From contig NZ_CP123991.1 in assembly GCF_029919255.1 (NCBI RefSeq), positions 1,729,110 to 1,793,109 of the forward strand: DNA of 64,000 nucleotides. Reading direction: 5' to 3'. A program made the translations under genes and the position numbers. This DNA is from a cyanobacterium endosymbiont of Epithemia clementina EcSB (GTDB taxonomy: Bacteria > Cyanobacteriota > Cyanobacteriia > Cyanobacteriales > Microcystaceae). Shown piece after piece: positions 20,009 to 29,207 of this stretch. The notes below the pieces were generated by a model. It saw nothing but the letters and a program-made list of their open reading frames with translations. It was not told the origin of the DNA and searched no databases. The first letter of the stretch is position 1; each line of letters begins with the position of its first letter.

Positions 20009-20971
20009 TTAGACAATGAACATATCATCGTCAGCCCAAGACGGACTAGCATTTTTAGCCATAACTGTCATTACAGCATAATCTTTCTTGTTAACTTCCG
20101 AGGGTAAGTCTTTGGGAACGCCCATGACTGTTCGAGTCTTAAAGACTGTTCCTGGTTTTAAATCATAGAAGGGAAACTCAGGTTCGGTACATCCTAAGCA
20201 CGGCATTCCAACACGAGTTTTGGAGGAAACTCTATTCCATAGGATTCTATTACAGGGAGAATGAGTCATGGGACCACGACAGCCCATGTCATAGAAAAGA
20301 CATCCGGTGCGCTGTCCAAATTCCCGGGTGCTCGATTTATAGTTAAAATGCATATTACGAGTACAACCAGTCTGGGTAAAGGACTTAAAGAAAGTTTCGG
20401 GACGATGGAATTTATCGAGAGTAATATCTCCCACTCGTCCTGTAGCCACGGCGACTAGGATTTGAGAGATCCAGTCGGGATGGGCTGGACAACCTGGGAT
20501 ATTAATGACAGGTAAACCCGCTTGAGAACGGTATTTAGCCCCTAAAGCTCCCCCTTCTTTGCGCTTGAGAAATTGAAGTCCAACCGACTCACTAGGGTTG
20601 GGGTCCATAGCAGGAATACCGCCATAGGTAGCGCAGTCCCCTACTGCAACTACGAACCCTGCAACTTTGGACAAGTCTGCTAACCAGTCTTTCATAGGAC
20701 GGCCAGCAAACCGGTTCCACTCACCGCTTCCATGAGGAGCATTAACAACAGTTCCTTCAAATACAAGTATATCAACAGCGATTTTCCCGCTAACACAGTC
20801 ATTCATAAGTTGTTGCAAGCTGTCCCCTAATTCTAGTCCCAGGGAAGGATGCCAAAGAATGTTGATGTTAAAATCCGTAACTAAATCTACAAGAGTGGGT
20901 TCTTCTGCATTGAGAAATGATATGGTATTTCCACTACAAGCCCCGCCTTGAAGCCAGAGAACATTGGTCAT
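20009..20971 (-). CDS. hupS: Uptake [NiFe]-hydrogenase small subunit
   Basis: HupS holds the iron-sulfur clusters that carry electrons away from HupL. The 320-residue protein begins MTNVLWLQGGACSGNT, with no twin-arginine signal, as is known for cyanobacterial HupS; this keeps the dimer on the cytoplasmic side of the membrane. Cluster ligands are visible in GDCATYGG, INIPGCPAHPDW, GCTRNMHFN, GCLFYDMGCRGP, SPCNRILWN and MPCLGCTEPEFPF. Together with hupL it forms a two-gene operon reading leftward. The 1-kb region upstream contains a dead transporter gene and presumably the promoter. I could not find a convincing NtcA site. Confidence 0.98.
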   Translation of the reverse strand: MTNVLWLQGGACSGNTISFLNAEEPTLVDLVTDFNINILWHPSLGLELGDSLQQLMNDCVSGKIAVDILVFEGTVVNAPHGSGEWNRFAGRPMKDWLADLSKVAGFVVAVGDCATYGGIPAMDPNPSESVGLQFLKRKEGGALGAKYRSQAGLPVINIPGCPAHPDWISQILVAVATGRVGDITLDKFHRPETFFKSFTQTGCTRNMHFNYKSSTREFGQRTGCLFYDMGCRGPMTHSPCNRILWNRVSSKTRVGMPCLGCTEPEFPFYDLKPGTVFKTRTVMGVPKDLPSEVNKKDYAVMTVMAKNASPSWADDDMFIV

Positions 20972-21644
20972 GAGCAGCTTCGTCCTAATATTTTTAATCG
21001 AACTTCAAAACACAACTCGCCATGATTCTTAAGCATAACTCTAAACTCCTGACGAGCAGGTGTTCTAAAAATTATCCCTCATAGATTTTCTGTAACTCTC
21101 AGTTACTTAACAAAAAGTAAAATTATAAGTCTCATTTCTAGAATAGAGTACGTTCTCAACTAACGTTTATTCATTAGCGATGACTAATAAAGCAGTACAA
21201 TTTTTTTAAATTTAGGCTTTTTGGGTAAAATCTAAGCTTGTCTACAGTCTGTAATGATACGATGCTCCAGTCATTCAGGAACAGTAGTAATTTCACAACT
21301 TTGAGGTGTTAGTAGCTGTCACTTTTATCCTAAATTCCTTGAGAGATAACACACAATGTTGTCCTAAACTTTCTGAATCACAGACTAATAAAGCACTCGC
21401 TATTATGGTTGAGAAAAATCATGGGTTATGTTTCTGTTCTCATATGGTAAATACTGCCCTCAATAGAAAAAATAAGTAAAAAACTATTTAAACTTGTGTG
21501 TTTGTTGTCATTTTGGATTAATCCTGATTTTAAGGCAGGTTATGGCAAATTAACCTTTACGTAGGCGTATTAAACGAAATAGCGGAGGGTAAGATTTACC
21601 CTCAGACCTAAGGTAAATGATAATCATAGAAGAGACGAGTACGA
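20972..21644. other. hupS upstream region
   Basis: About 670 bases with no gene. It should contain the hup promoter. A short hairpin GAGGGTAA-GAT-TTACCCTC is at 21585-21603. No GTA-N8-TAC NtcA palindrome was found by eye. Confidence 0.5.
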
Positions 21645-21852
21645 TCACTGAGAACCCCCAAAATTAAAATTATTGATAGCATCAGTAATTTTCCCAATCA
21701 TTAGCACAATTACCGCTGTTCTCTCTACATAGGAAAGGAAATACTAATAAACAAAGAACAAGAATATTAGTCGCGATCACTGGACCATAATCTCCCGCAC
21801 CATGGGCTAATTCTGTCGTAAAATAGAGTTTCTTTGATTTGAGGACAGTCAT
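21645..21852 (-). pseudogene. GPH/MelB-family sugar transporter remnant
   Basis: From ATG 21852 the minus strand encodes MTVLKSKKLYFTTELAHGAG followed by DYGPVIATNILVL, the family N-terminus (LAYGAGDxGPAITANILVF). After a frameshift the next frame reads TAVIVLMIGKITDAINNFNF, matching the second-helix motif LMIGKIxDAINDPxxG, and stops at 21645. Only the first two helices remain of a roughly 12-helix cation-sugar symporter. Confidence 0.85.
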
Positions 21853-21973
21853 AGAAATTATGAATAGTCAATTATTGATTTTAAAATCATAAGGCAACAG
21901 GCAATATATAAATTGGCTATCCTCCTGACTCAAAGAGTTATAAATTCCTACTTCCAACCTTTGACTTTAAATA

Positions 21974-22816
21974 ATGCCTAGAACCCGTAAACGTTTTGCA
22001 CAACACTGGTTACGTAATGAAAAGGTCTTAACAAAAATCATACAGGCTGCTCAACTTAAAAATAGCGATAACATCCTAGAAATTGGGCCAGGAACCGGAA
22101 TTTTAACCCGTCGTCTTATTCCAAATGTTCAGTCTACCGTAGCGGTGGAATTGGATCGAGATTTATGTCAACGGTTAGCCAAACAGTTAGGAAATATCAA
22201 GAATTTTTTATTATTACAAGGGGATATTTTAACCCTAGATTTAACCACTCAATTACAACAATTTTCAAAATTTCACCCTCCTAATAAAGTAGTAGCAAAT
22301 ATTCCCTACAATATCACTGCTCCCATCTTAGAAAGATTACTCGGAACTATTGCTCGTCCCCACCATCCCCCATATAATTTAATCGTTTTATTAATTCAAA
22401 AAGAAGTTGCCCAACGTATTGTAGCTAAACCTAAAACAAAAGCTTACGGAGCTTTATCGGTTGGGATGCAATATTTAGCTCATTGTGAGTATATTTGTGA
22501 TGTTCCAAGTAAAGCTTTTGATCCACCCCCAAAAGTAGACTCTGGGGTGATTCGTTTGACTCCTAGATCCCTAAAAACTCCTGTTACTAATCCCCAACAA
22601 TTAGAGACACTGGTTAAAGTTGGATTTGCTAATCGCCGCAAAATGTTAAAGAATAATTTAAAAAGTATCATTGATGGTGATCGCTTAATCTTTTTCTTAG
22701 AACAATTAAATATTCATCCCCAAGCTCGCGCAGAAGAACTGAGTTTAGAACAATGGGTCGTTTTAAGTAACAATTGGCCTACCCTAAATGGGAATAATTC
22801 AACAATTATTTATTAA
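21974..22816 (+). CDS. rsmA: 16S rRNA dimethyladenosine transferase
   Basis: RsmA (KsgA) dimethylates two adjacent adenines near the 3' end of 16S rRNA during small-subunit assembly, using S-adenosylmethionine. The 280-residue protein has RKRFAQHWLRNE at the start, motif I ILEIGPGTGILTRRL, the acidic VAVELDRDLC, the catalytic motif IV NIPYNITAPI, and FDPPPKVDSGVIRL with the C-terminal helical domain NRRKMLKNNLK. Five bases separate its stop from aroE, so the two are almost certainly co-transcribed. Confidence 0.97.
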   Translation: MPRTRKRFAQHWLRNEKVLTKIIQAAQLKNSDNILEIGPGTGILTRRLIPNVQSTVAVELDRDLCQRLAKQLGNIKNFLLLQGDILTLDLTTQLQQFSKFHPPNKVVANIPYNITAPILERLLGTIARPHHPPYNLIVLLIQKEVAQRIVAKPKTKAYGALSVGMQYLAHCEYICDVPSKAFDPPPKVDSGVIRLTPRSLKTPVTNPQQLETLVKVGFANRRKMLKNNLKSIIDGDRLIFFLEQLNIHPQARAEELSLEQWVVLSNNWPTLNGNNSTIIY

Positions 22817-22821
22817 AAGAA

Positions 22822-23688
22822 ATGTCAATAATTACCGGAAAAACGAAACTACTTGGCATTATTGGTGATCCAGTACAACATTCCCTATCTCCAGTCATGC
22901 ACAATGCAGCAATTAGTCATTTAGGAGTAGATTATATTTATCTCCCTTTTCCTATAAAACCGAAAGATTTAACCACTGCGATCGCAGGATTTACTAGTAT
23001 TGGAATTGTAGGATTTAATGTTACTATTCCTTACAAGCAAGCAATTATTCCTCTCCTATCGGAAGTGACTCCCACGGCTGAATTGGTAGGGGCAGTTAAC
23101 ACGGTTTGGCGCACTGAAACGGGATGGAAAGGGACGAACACTGATATAGATGGCTTTTTATCCCCTCTTCAATCATTACAACGAGACTGGGCTAATCTAA
23201 CTCCAATTATTCTAGGAAATGGAGGCGCAGCTAGGGCGGTAGTGGTAGGGTTAGCCCAATTAGGATGTCTTAAAATTTACGTTGTGGGGCGAGATCGACA
23301 GAAGTTATGGCAGTTTACACAAAGTTGGAAAAATACTCGACTTACAGCCGCTTTAGGGGTTTATTTCTGGGATAAATTATCAGAGATAATAGAGGAAACT
23401 GAACTATTAATTAATACTACTCCCATCGGAATGTCTCCTAACATTGATGACTCTCCTGTAGAGTCTATGCTTTTTGCTAGAATGCCAGAGAATGCTATCG
23501 CCTACGATCTAATTTATACGCCTAATCCCACCCAATTCCTCAAGAATGCAAAACAACAAGGGTTAATAACGATTGATGGCTTGGAGATGTTAGTCCGACA
23601 AGGAGCAGTCGCCCTACAATTATGGTTACAAAAACCTGTTCCGGTTGATGTTATGACTCAATCTTTACGAGATTATTTAAAACTCTAG
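22822..23688 (+). CDS. aroE: Shikimate dehydrogenase
   Basis: AroE reduces 3-dehydroshikimate to shikimate with NADPH in aromatic amino-acid synthesis. The 288-residue protein shows the substrate-binding PVQHSLSPVMHNAA, the catalytic lysine segment GFNVTIPYKQ, GAVNTVW, the Asp in GTNTDIDGF, the nucleotide-binding loop ILGNGGAARAVV, the VGRDRQKL NADP-type segment, NTTPIGM and the C-terminal DGLEMLVRQGA. It is directly downstream of rsmA. The enzyme appears complete. Confidence 0.97.
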   Translation: MSIITGKTKLLGIIGDPVQHSLSPVMHNAAISHLGVDYIYLPFPIKPKDLTTAIAGFTSIGIVGFNVTIPYKQAIIPLLSEVTPTAELVGAVNTVWRTETGWKGTNTDIDGFLSPLQSLQRDWANLTPIILGNGGAARAVVVGLAQLGCLKIYVVGRDRQKLWQFTQSWKNTRLTAALGVYFWDKLSEIIEETELLINTTPIGMSPNIDDSPVESMLFARMPENAIAYDLIYTPNPTQFLKNAKQQGLITIDGLEMLVRQGAVALQLWLQKPVPVDVMTQSLRDYLKL

Positions 23689-23736
23689 TAGTAATTTATA
23701 ATTATTTGATTAGTATCAATCCCTTTCTATGAAAGG

Positions 23737-24387
23737 TTATTGGTTTAATTCTAATAGTCCAACTGGAGGATTAATTTCTATACGTTTATTTTCTAAGTCA
23801 ACTACAGGAACAATTTCATAAACGAAGGGAATTAAAATGGTAGCTATCTTAGTTTTTTTGATTTTATTTTTTTGTTTTTTACGGCTGGTTGTTTTTGGAG
23901 AATATTTAGATATTTCTAATTCTTTCTGAATATTTTTCTGATACAGTTTAACTTCTAATAAATCATGACCTGCCCATAAAATATCAGTTACATTCCCAAT
24001 TAATTCTCCTGTTTCTTGATGATAAACACCTAAATTAATTAAATCTGAAACATAATATTCTCCTTCTTCTATTTTTGGGCGATCACTCTTAGAAACTACT
24101 AATTTATAATCCCTCAATGCATCGGCTTGAGTACGATCTTTCACTTGAGCTAATTGAATAATATATAGTTTCTTTCCGGGTACATACCGACCTCTCACTA
24201 ACTCAACTTCTTGAGTATACAATCCTTGAGGAGACTGTAACCATCTTGTTCCTGGTTTTTCAAATCTTTCTGAAAAATCTGAATTGGAAATGACTCTTAA
24301 TTCTCCTTGTAACCCTTGCGGTGCAACAATTGTTCCAACTTCTATCCAGTCATTCAAATTTTCTGATAATAAATTATTTTCAGTCAT
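23737..24387 (-). CDS. rimM: Ribosome maturation factor RimM
   Basis: RimM binds ribosomal protein S19 and helps assemble the 30S head. The N-terminal domain (about 12-100) contains GTIVAPQGLQGELRV and RGRYVPGKKLYI. The C-terminal PRC-barrel part shows GEYYVSDLINLGVY, GELIGNVTDI and the end IPFVYEIVPVVDLENKRIEI. At 216 residues it is longer than most RimM proteins. The extra length is a lysine-rich, low-complexity stretch at about 164-180, in a loop just before the last strands, and the DNA there is nearly all T and A. It is convergent with aroE. Confidence 0.95.
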   Translation of the reverse strand: MTENNLLSENLNDWIEVGTIVAPQGLQGELRVISNSDFSERFEKPGTRWLQSPQGLYTQEVELVRGRYVPGKKLYIIQLAQVKDRTQADALRDYKLVVSKSDRPKIEEGEYYVSDLINLGVYHQETGELIGNVTDILWAGHDLLEVKLYQKNIQKELEISKYSPKTTSRKKQKNKIKKTKIATILIPFVYEIVPVVDLENKRIEINPPVGLLELNQ

Positions 24388-24504
24388 TTTTTGAGATTAC
24401 TATAACATTTATATTTTTATTATAAACCTTTATGCTATAATTTCTCCTATAAGTTGTAATTTTTCTTACAAAAAAGTCAAATAGTTTTATTTTCAATCAA
24501 TTTA

Positions 24505-25332
24505 ATGACTTTAAAAACATGGCAAGCAGATTTTTGTAAAACCTCTTTTCAAAACCAAGAACATCAGTCTAAATGGCAACTCTTAATCTGTGACGCGCAG
24601 GGAAAAATAATTTATCAAGCTATTTGTGAACAAAAAGAAGCTAATTTAAGTTGGTTATTTTCCCAATTAGAATCAGCTATTGAACAAGAAATACCTGATA
24701 TAATTCAAGTTTTCCGACCTCAATTAGTTAACTTATTAATTTCAGCAGCAAACAAGTTTAGTATAAAAGTTCAAGCCACAAGACGAACGCCCAAGCTTAA
24801 AGAAATCTTAAAAAAACAAGGGATTAACAATAATTTTAATCCTGTAAAATTAGAACAACCGCCTCCCCAAAAACTTGCTAAGAATTTATGGGGAGAAAGA
24901 TGGCAGTTTGTTACCTTCCCTGGGGTAAGTCTTATTGAGTTTTTTAGTGATCGCCCCATTCCTATTGTTGATATTCCTGACCTTTTACTTCCTATAAGTT
25001 TAGGACTTGCCTCCACCGCAAGGATCCCAGGTATTATTATTTATGGCGGTCGAACTTCAATGTATTTAGCCCGTTGGTTAGTAGATGTTAAACCAGTCGC
25101 CTTAAACTATATTCCCACTCAGATAGATAAATCGGGAGGGTTAGTTTTAGAATCAGATCTAGTTGATCGCTGGATACTAGCCACTTTTGAAGATTCAGAC
25201 ATGGCTAAAGCGGCACAACAATATGAATTACGAAAAAACGATAGCCAAGGATTGCACTTTTTAGTCGTTCAGCCAGATGACTCTGCGATGACTTATAGCG
25301 GTTTTTGGTTATTAAGACATGAAGAGATTTAA
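24505..25332 (+). CDS. Tab2/Atab2-family RNA-binding protein (DUF1092)
   Basis: This 275-residue protein matches the Tab2 family: WQADFCKTSF, KWQLLICDAQG and the FRPQLVNLL...TRRTPKLKEIL pattern in the first half; LWGERWQFVTFPG, IPGIIIYGGRTSMYLARWL and FWLLRHE in the second. In algae and plants Tab2 proteins bind RNA and are needed to translate photosystem I core mRNAs; the cyanobacterial role is less clear. No neighbour suggests a partner. Its intact state is notable if this genome is losing photosynthetic functions. Confidence 0.88.
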   Translation: MTLKTWQADFCKTSFQNQEHQSKWQLLICDAQGKIIYQAICEQKEANLSWLFSQLESAIEQEIPDIIQVFRPQLVNLLISAANKFSIKVQATRRTPKLKEILKKQGINNNFNPVKLEQPPPQKLAKNLWGERWQFVTFPGVSLIEFFSDRPIPIVDIPDLLLPISLGLASTARIPGIIIYGGRTSMYLARWLVDVKPVALNYIPTQIDKSGGLVLESDLVDRWILATFEDSDMAKAAQQYELRKNDSQGLHFLVVQPDDSAMTYSGFWLLRHEEI

Positions 25333-25474
25333 AAGACTATTTGTTAGAAGAAAATTATGGACCAGTTTGAATATTTTACAGGATGGACAAAAGTTCAATA
25401 ATAAGGATATACAACTACCCAGGATAGCCATCCCATTTTCATCTCCTGCTGCCCGTATCGGGCACAGTGTTTTG

Positions 25475-25492
25475 TTTCTTTGATCAAAGAAA
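25475..25492. repeat. 18-base perfect palindrome
   Basis: TTTCTTTGATCAAAGAAA is its own reverse complement. It lies between the Tab2 gene and the ATP adenylyltransferase gene, just after a smaller hairpin TGCCCGTATCGGGCA. Either could be a terminator for the Tab2 gene or an operator. Confidence 0.6.
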
Positions 25493-25647
25493 GCTTTAGA
25501 AAAAGTCGCTTACCCTAGTACATTTGCTAAAATTGGTTTTATGTACATTAACCAATAAATAGTTAAATCGTGTCACCAGTAATGTAATTCTAGGAAGACA
25601 AGAAACTAATTAAGTTCTATTCTAGTTTTACGGTGATTTTAAACATA

Positions 25648-26571
25648 ATGGCTACAAATATGAACTTAGATAGGGAAGAGTTTGAATCTACAGATTTATG
25701 GGAAAAAGTTATTACTCAGACGAGTCATGCTATTAACTGTGGTGCATTACAATCCAATGTAACAAACTATGAATTCATAGAAGATACCAAGATCAAATTT
25801 TTAGTTAAAATTTTAGATAATTTTCCACAAAAAGAAAATTCCCAGAAACAAGAAACTCAGCAACATAAAAAGACAGAAAAGAAAATAGATCCTTTTCTCC
25901 CCTATGAAAAAGATTTATTTGTTACTAACCTTTCAGAGACTCATTTATGTTTATTGAATAAATATAATGTATTTGATTACCATTTACTAATTATTACTCG
26001 TGTTTTTGAAGAACAACAAAGTTGGCTAGACTTACATAATTTCGCTGCTTTAAGTAAATGTTTATCACAAATTGATGGACTTGGATTTTATAACAGTGGC
26101 ACACTTGCAGGAGCAAGTCAACACCATAAACATTTACAATTGGTTCCTTTTCCGTTAAGTTCTCAAGTAGAAAAAATTCCAATTGAATCAATCATAAAGG
26201 AGACTAACTTTGAGGAGGATATTGAATTTATATCTAGTTTTAACTTTAACCATGCTTTAACTAAAATCAACTTTACTACTGGACAAAATTATTTTCAAAA
26301 CGCCCTGATTATGTTAGAAAATTATCATAAATTATTAATGGCTATTAATCAACCTTTACACAAAGAGAAACCAACGGTAGACTATAATCTTTTGATTACG
26401 CGGGAATGGATGATGATTATTGAGCGATCACAAGCAAGTTATGAATCTATTCCAGTCAATTCTTTAGGTTTTGCCGGAACATTCTTTGTCAAAAATCAGA
26501 GACAAATGGCACGATTAAAAGAATTAACTCCTCTAAAAATTTTACATAATGTTGCTAAAAATAAGGAATAA
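25648..26571 (+). CDS. ATP adenylyltransferase (Ap4A phosphorylase type)
   Basis: These enzymes split diadenosine tetraphosphate with phosphate, giving ATP and ADP. The protein carries the LWEKVITQTSHAINCGALQ start typical of the family, FLPYEKDLFV, and the HIT-like catalytic segment GASQHHKHLQLVPFP, followed by YNLLITREWMM near the C-terminus. A Gln/Lys-rich, low-complexity loop (about 62-83) is expanded. Counting from ATG 25648 gives 307 residues; an in-frame GTG at 25633 would add five, and neither has a clear ribosome site. It is transcribed alone. Confidence 0.9.
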   Translation: MATNMNLDREEFESTDLWEKVITQTSHAINCGALQSNVTNYEFIEDTKIKFLVKILDNFPQKENSQKQETQQHKKTEKKIDPFLPYEKDLFVTNLSETHLCLLNKYNVFDYHLLIITRVFEEQQSWLDLHNFAALSKCLSQIDGLGFYNSGTLAGASQHHKHLQLVPFPLSSQVEKIPIESIIKETNFEEDIEFISSFNFNHALTKINFTTGQNYFQNALIMLENYHKLLMAINQPLHKEKPTVDYNLLITREWMMIIERSQASYESIPVNSLGFAGTFFVKNQRQMARLKELTPLKILHNVAKNKE

Positions 26572-27221
26572 GCAATAGATTTTAGAACAGAAATGTTAGA
26601 GGCGTTTATGATTGAGTTGGTCGGTTTAGAATTTTATTCCATTTCCTTTCTCTACTGTATCAATTTTCATCAAAATAGGAAATCAAAAATTTAACAACTT
26701 TAGCTAAAGTTATTTTTCCTATTACTTATTTCCTTAACATACTTTGAATTAAAAGTCTGTTTAACCTTTTTTGGCTTGAACGAATTGAAATACTAAGGGT
26801 AGTAATAATCGCCATAACATTAATAATCTCGACTGATATTATTTCAATCCTGACTGTCCACACAATTGTTTAACCTCATTTTCAACAGATTTTGGGAGAT
26901 ATGATTACGTCTTATTTTTAAAATTTTTTTTATAGTTAAAATCATAAATTAATAGTTAATAACTTTTAATACTTTTATTCTGATTGTATCTTATAACTCA
27001 AAGAACTTAATTTTTATGAAAATTAGTTTTTTTTGAGCTTAAAAACATTGCAAGACAATACTTCCAAGCTTTGTTTATTATGATTTTGTAATAGCTAGTC
27101 TAGAAGAACTATTTTTCCGAGTCCATTTTCTAGAGTAATACCAAAGTCTTGTGTTTGTTTGAAGTTATGTAATGCTTACATAGTAACTGTATTTAATTTT
27201 AAATTTTTAAAATTTTCATGA
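26572..27221. other. Spacer of 650 bases, no gene recognised
   Basis: AT-rich, convergent spacer. One plus-strand stretch near 26760-26870 encodes a hydrophobic fragment (WLERIEILRVVIIAITLIIS) with no start codon. It may be a trace of a membrane protein, but I cannot name it. Confidence 0.45.
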
Positions 27222-27554
27222 TTATGAAGCAAGTTTTAAAGCTTCAAAATAGAGACTATAAACAAAGCCAATTTTAAAGATATTTAAAATGTCAAGCCAT
27301 AAATTTTTTTTTAACTGTTGTATTTTACTATAAGCAATACGACTAATAGTTTCTGTAAATAAAATTAGAAACCCGGCAATGGTAATATCCCAATAGGCTT
27401 CTTGCCCTGCAGTTGTAGACACAGCTTGGCCGACAAAAAAACCGAATAAAAGACCCATTAAACTTAAAGAAATGCGCCGCCAAGGATTAGTAAATAGTTG
27501 ATTGAGACGGATTTGAGTATTCTCAAACAGAGTATTCAATCGAGTTCTTTGCAT
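27222..27554 (-). CDS. ycf20: Ycf20 family protein
   Basis: This 110-residue membrane protein is a cyanobacterial and plastid-encoded family. Visible landmarks are RLNTLFENT at the start, the positively charged NPWRRISLSLMGLLFGFFVG, AVSTTAGQEAYWD, and FKIGFVYSLYFEALKLAS at the end. Two or three hydrophobic segments are expected. Its function is not settled; plant relatives affect photoprotective quenching. A large hairpin separates it from the next gene upstream on this strand. Confidence 0.9.
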   Translation of the reverse strand: MQRTRLNTLFENTQIRLNQLFTNPWRRISLSLMGLLFGFFVGQAVSTTAGQEAYWDITIAGFLILFTETISRIAYSKIQQLKKNLWLDILNIFKIGFVYSLYFEALKLAS

Positions 27555-27580
27555 AGTGGATATTTTAAGTAGATACTCAT

Positions 27581-27654
27581 AATTAATTGGACAATACCCA
27601 TAATATGGGCAATGATTACCATTGTGGTGGGTATTGTCTGCCAGACAATTAATT
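27581..27654. repeat. Imperfect 74-base hairpin between DUF3611 and ycf20
   Basis: AATTAATTGGACAATACCCA (27581-27600) pairs with TGGGTATTGTC (27628-27638) and CAATTAATT (27646-27654), with a 7-base bulge. A smaller CAATG/CATTG stem lies inside the loop. It lies between two minus-strand genes and may be a terminator, processing site or miniature repeat element. Confidence 0.7.
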
Positions 27655-27696
27655 TTGTTTAGAGCCCAAGAAAAATTCCCTCATCTTTACCGAATA

Positions 27697-28263
27697 CTAT
27701 TTGGTAATACGACTGAGTAACCACAAAGAGATCCCAATTCCGATAAAATGGGCGGTGACTGCCGTTGAATTAGCTTGAATACTAAAAATATCTGCCGCTA
27801 CTACCAAACATCCTGCGCCCCCTCTTACTGCCCCAGTCTGTCTCACGGATTTTAATAAAACATTACCGACAACAGATTGAGTTCCAATTAACGACAATAG
27901 CATTCCGATCAGATTAATAATCAACCCCCACCGAATTACTTGGACGGTATCAGTTCGTTTTGGACGATAGGTTGGCTCAGAACTCTGCAAGAGATTAGCA
28001 ATTTTGGTGTAACGAAAGGAAAAATAAACGCTAATTCCGAGGACGACTAGTCCACAAATGGCGAAAAATATACCAAATCCCGTGCCAGGGTTTTTTTCTC
28101 CTTCCCCTAATGAACCAGTTCCAAGGGCTAACAGAGAGATAATACCGAGGACAATTTGCATCCAAAAGCTACGCCATCCCCACCATTTTAAAGTTGAGGA
28201 AGCTTCTAACATAGCTTCAGGTAAGGGACGGCCAATTGCTGGGTTTTCGCGGTTGTCGTTCAT
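27697..28263 (-). CDS. DUF3611 membrane protein
   Basis: This 188-residue protein has four predicted membrane segments (about 35-55, 62-85, 108-128 and 160-185). The conserved features of the cyanobacterial/plastid DUF3611 family include WGWRSFWMQIVLGIISLLAL, NPGTGFGIFFAICGL, RWGLIINLIGMLLSLIGTQS and the C-terminal SIQANSTAVTAHFIGIGISL. Function is unknown. It lies between the USP gene and ycf20 on the same strand. Confidence 0.85.
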   Translation of the reverse strand: MNDNRENPAIGRPLPEAMLEASSTLKWWGWRSFWMQIVLGIISLLALGTGSLGEGEKNPGTGFGIFFAICGLVVLGISVYFSFRYTKIANLLQSSEPTYRPKRTDTVQVIRWGLIINLIGMLLSLIGTQSVVGNVLLKSVRQTGAVRGGAGCLVVAADIFSIQANSTAVTAHFIGIGISLWLLSRITK

Positions 28264-28328
28264 GGGACTGTTATCATTTTTTCAAGGTACTGCTGACTCA
28301 AAAAGCAAAAGAGGACAGAGGGGAAATT

Positions 28329-29207
28329 TTATCTTTTAGGGGAGAAAAATAATACTGGAAACCAACTACGGCGAAGAACCTCGTTAGCTAAACTGGGGTC
28401 TGTCCATTCTAAGATGGTGTTGCGATAATCGGAAGCAATAGCGATCGCGCTAATATCAAAGTTTAAGGCAGTATCGAGGATTTCTACTAAGGGGTTTCCT
28501 TGGGTAACTTTAGTTTTAACGGTTACATTTAGTTCTTCCAATTCTGCTTTGACGCTGTTTAGTTTCTTCTGGGCTTCTGTGTAGTGATATTTTGTAATTT
28601 CTTCCGTGCGTTTTCCATCATCAATTACCCATAGTAGCAAGCATTGTTCACAAGAGTGGTCAGGATAGTGTGCCAGGTTATTTTTAATTTCTTCAAGCAA
28701 ATATTCGCCAGATTGTTCCCCATTGTAGGGAATCAGCAAGTAACGCCACATATGCTGACAACGTAGGGCTAATTCTTCACAAGTATAAGTGGAGATTAAC
28801 TGAGGACGCAAAATCATTAAAGGCGTTGAGGTTAATTTGACTAACTCTAGAGTGTGACTACCAAAGATTTTTGCTTCTATGGCACTACGGATGGACATCC
28901 CTGTGAGCACAACATCGATGTCATAGGTGTCAATTAATCGTAAAATTACGTCTTTCGGTTGTCCTGAGAGAACTTCAACTTTAACTTCTACACCGTCGGG
29001 AACCTCTTCTAAGGAGGGTGCGAGGAATTTTTTTGCCTTAGCAATTTCGTCTTCGTCAACCCGGGCAACTTTTTCCGATTGCCAAACCGAGATACTGTGT
29101 AAAAATACGATACGTTTAAGTCCGCCGCTAGCTAGAGGGGGGATGAAGTTAACTAGGCGATGTAAGCCGTCGGTGAAGTCAGTACAAATTAAACAGTTAT
29201 GGAACAT
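28329..29207 (-). CDS. Tandem universal stress protein (UspA family)
   Basis: The 292 residues contain two Usp domains (about 1-135 and 150-290). The first has LICTDFTDGLHRLV at its start and DVVLTGMSIRSAIEAKIFGS followed by the usual TPLMILRP strand. The second has YLLIPYNGEQSGEYLL and ISAIAIASDYRN, then WFPVLFFSP. Neither shows an intact GxxGx9GS ATP-binding motif; the first has GMSIRS...FGSHT, which is close. The family responds to stress and starvation by binding nucleotides or partners. Confidence 0.85.
   Translation of the reverse strand: MFHNCLICTDFTDGLHRLVNFIPPLASGGLKRIVFLHSISVWQSEKVARVDEDEIAKAKKFLAPSLEEVPDGVEVKVEVLSGQPKDVILRLIDTYDIDVVLTGMSIRSAIEAKIFGSHTLELVKLTSTPLMILRPQLISTYTCEELALRCQHMWRYLLIPYNGEQSGEYLLEEIKNNLAHYPDHSCEQCLLLWVIDDGKRTEEITKYHYTEAQKKLNSVKAELEELNVTVKTKVTQGNPLVEILDTALNFDISAIAIASDYRNTILEWTDPSLANEVLRRSWFPVLFFSPKR

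Noticed and set aside
20972-21973. NtcA box (GTA-N8-TAC) for the hup operon
   Set aside because: I searched by eye on both strands and found no convincing match.
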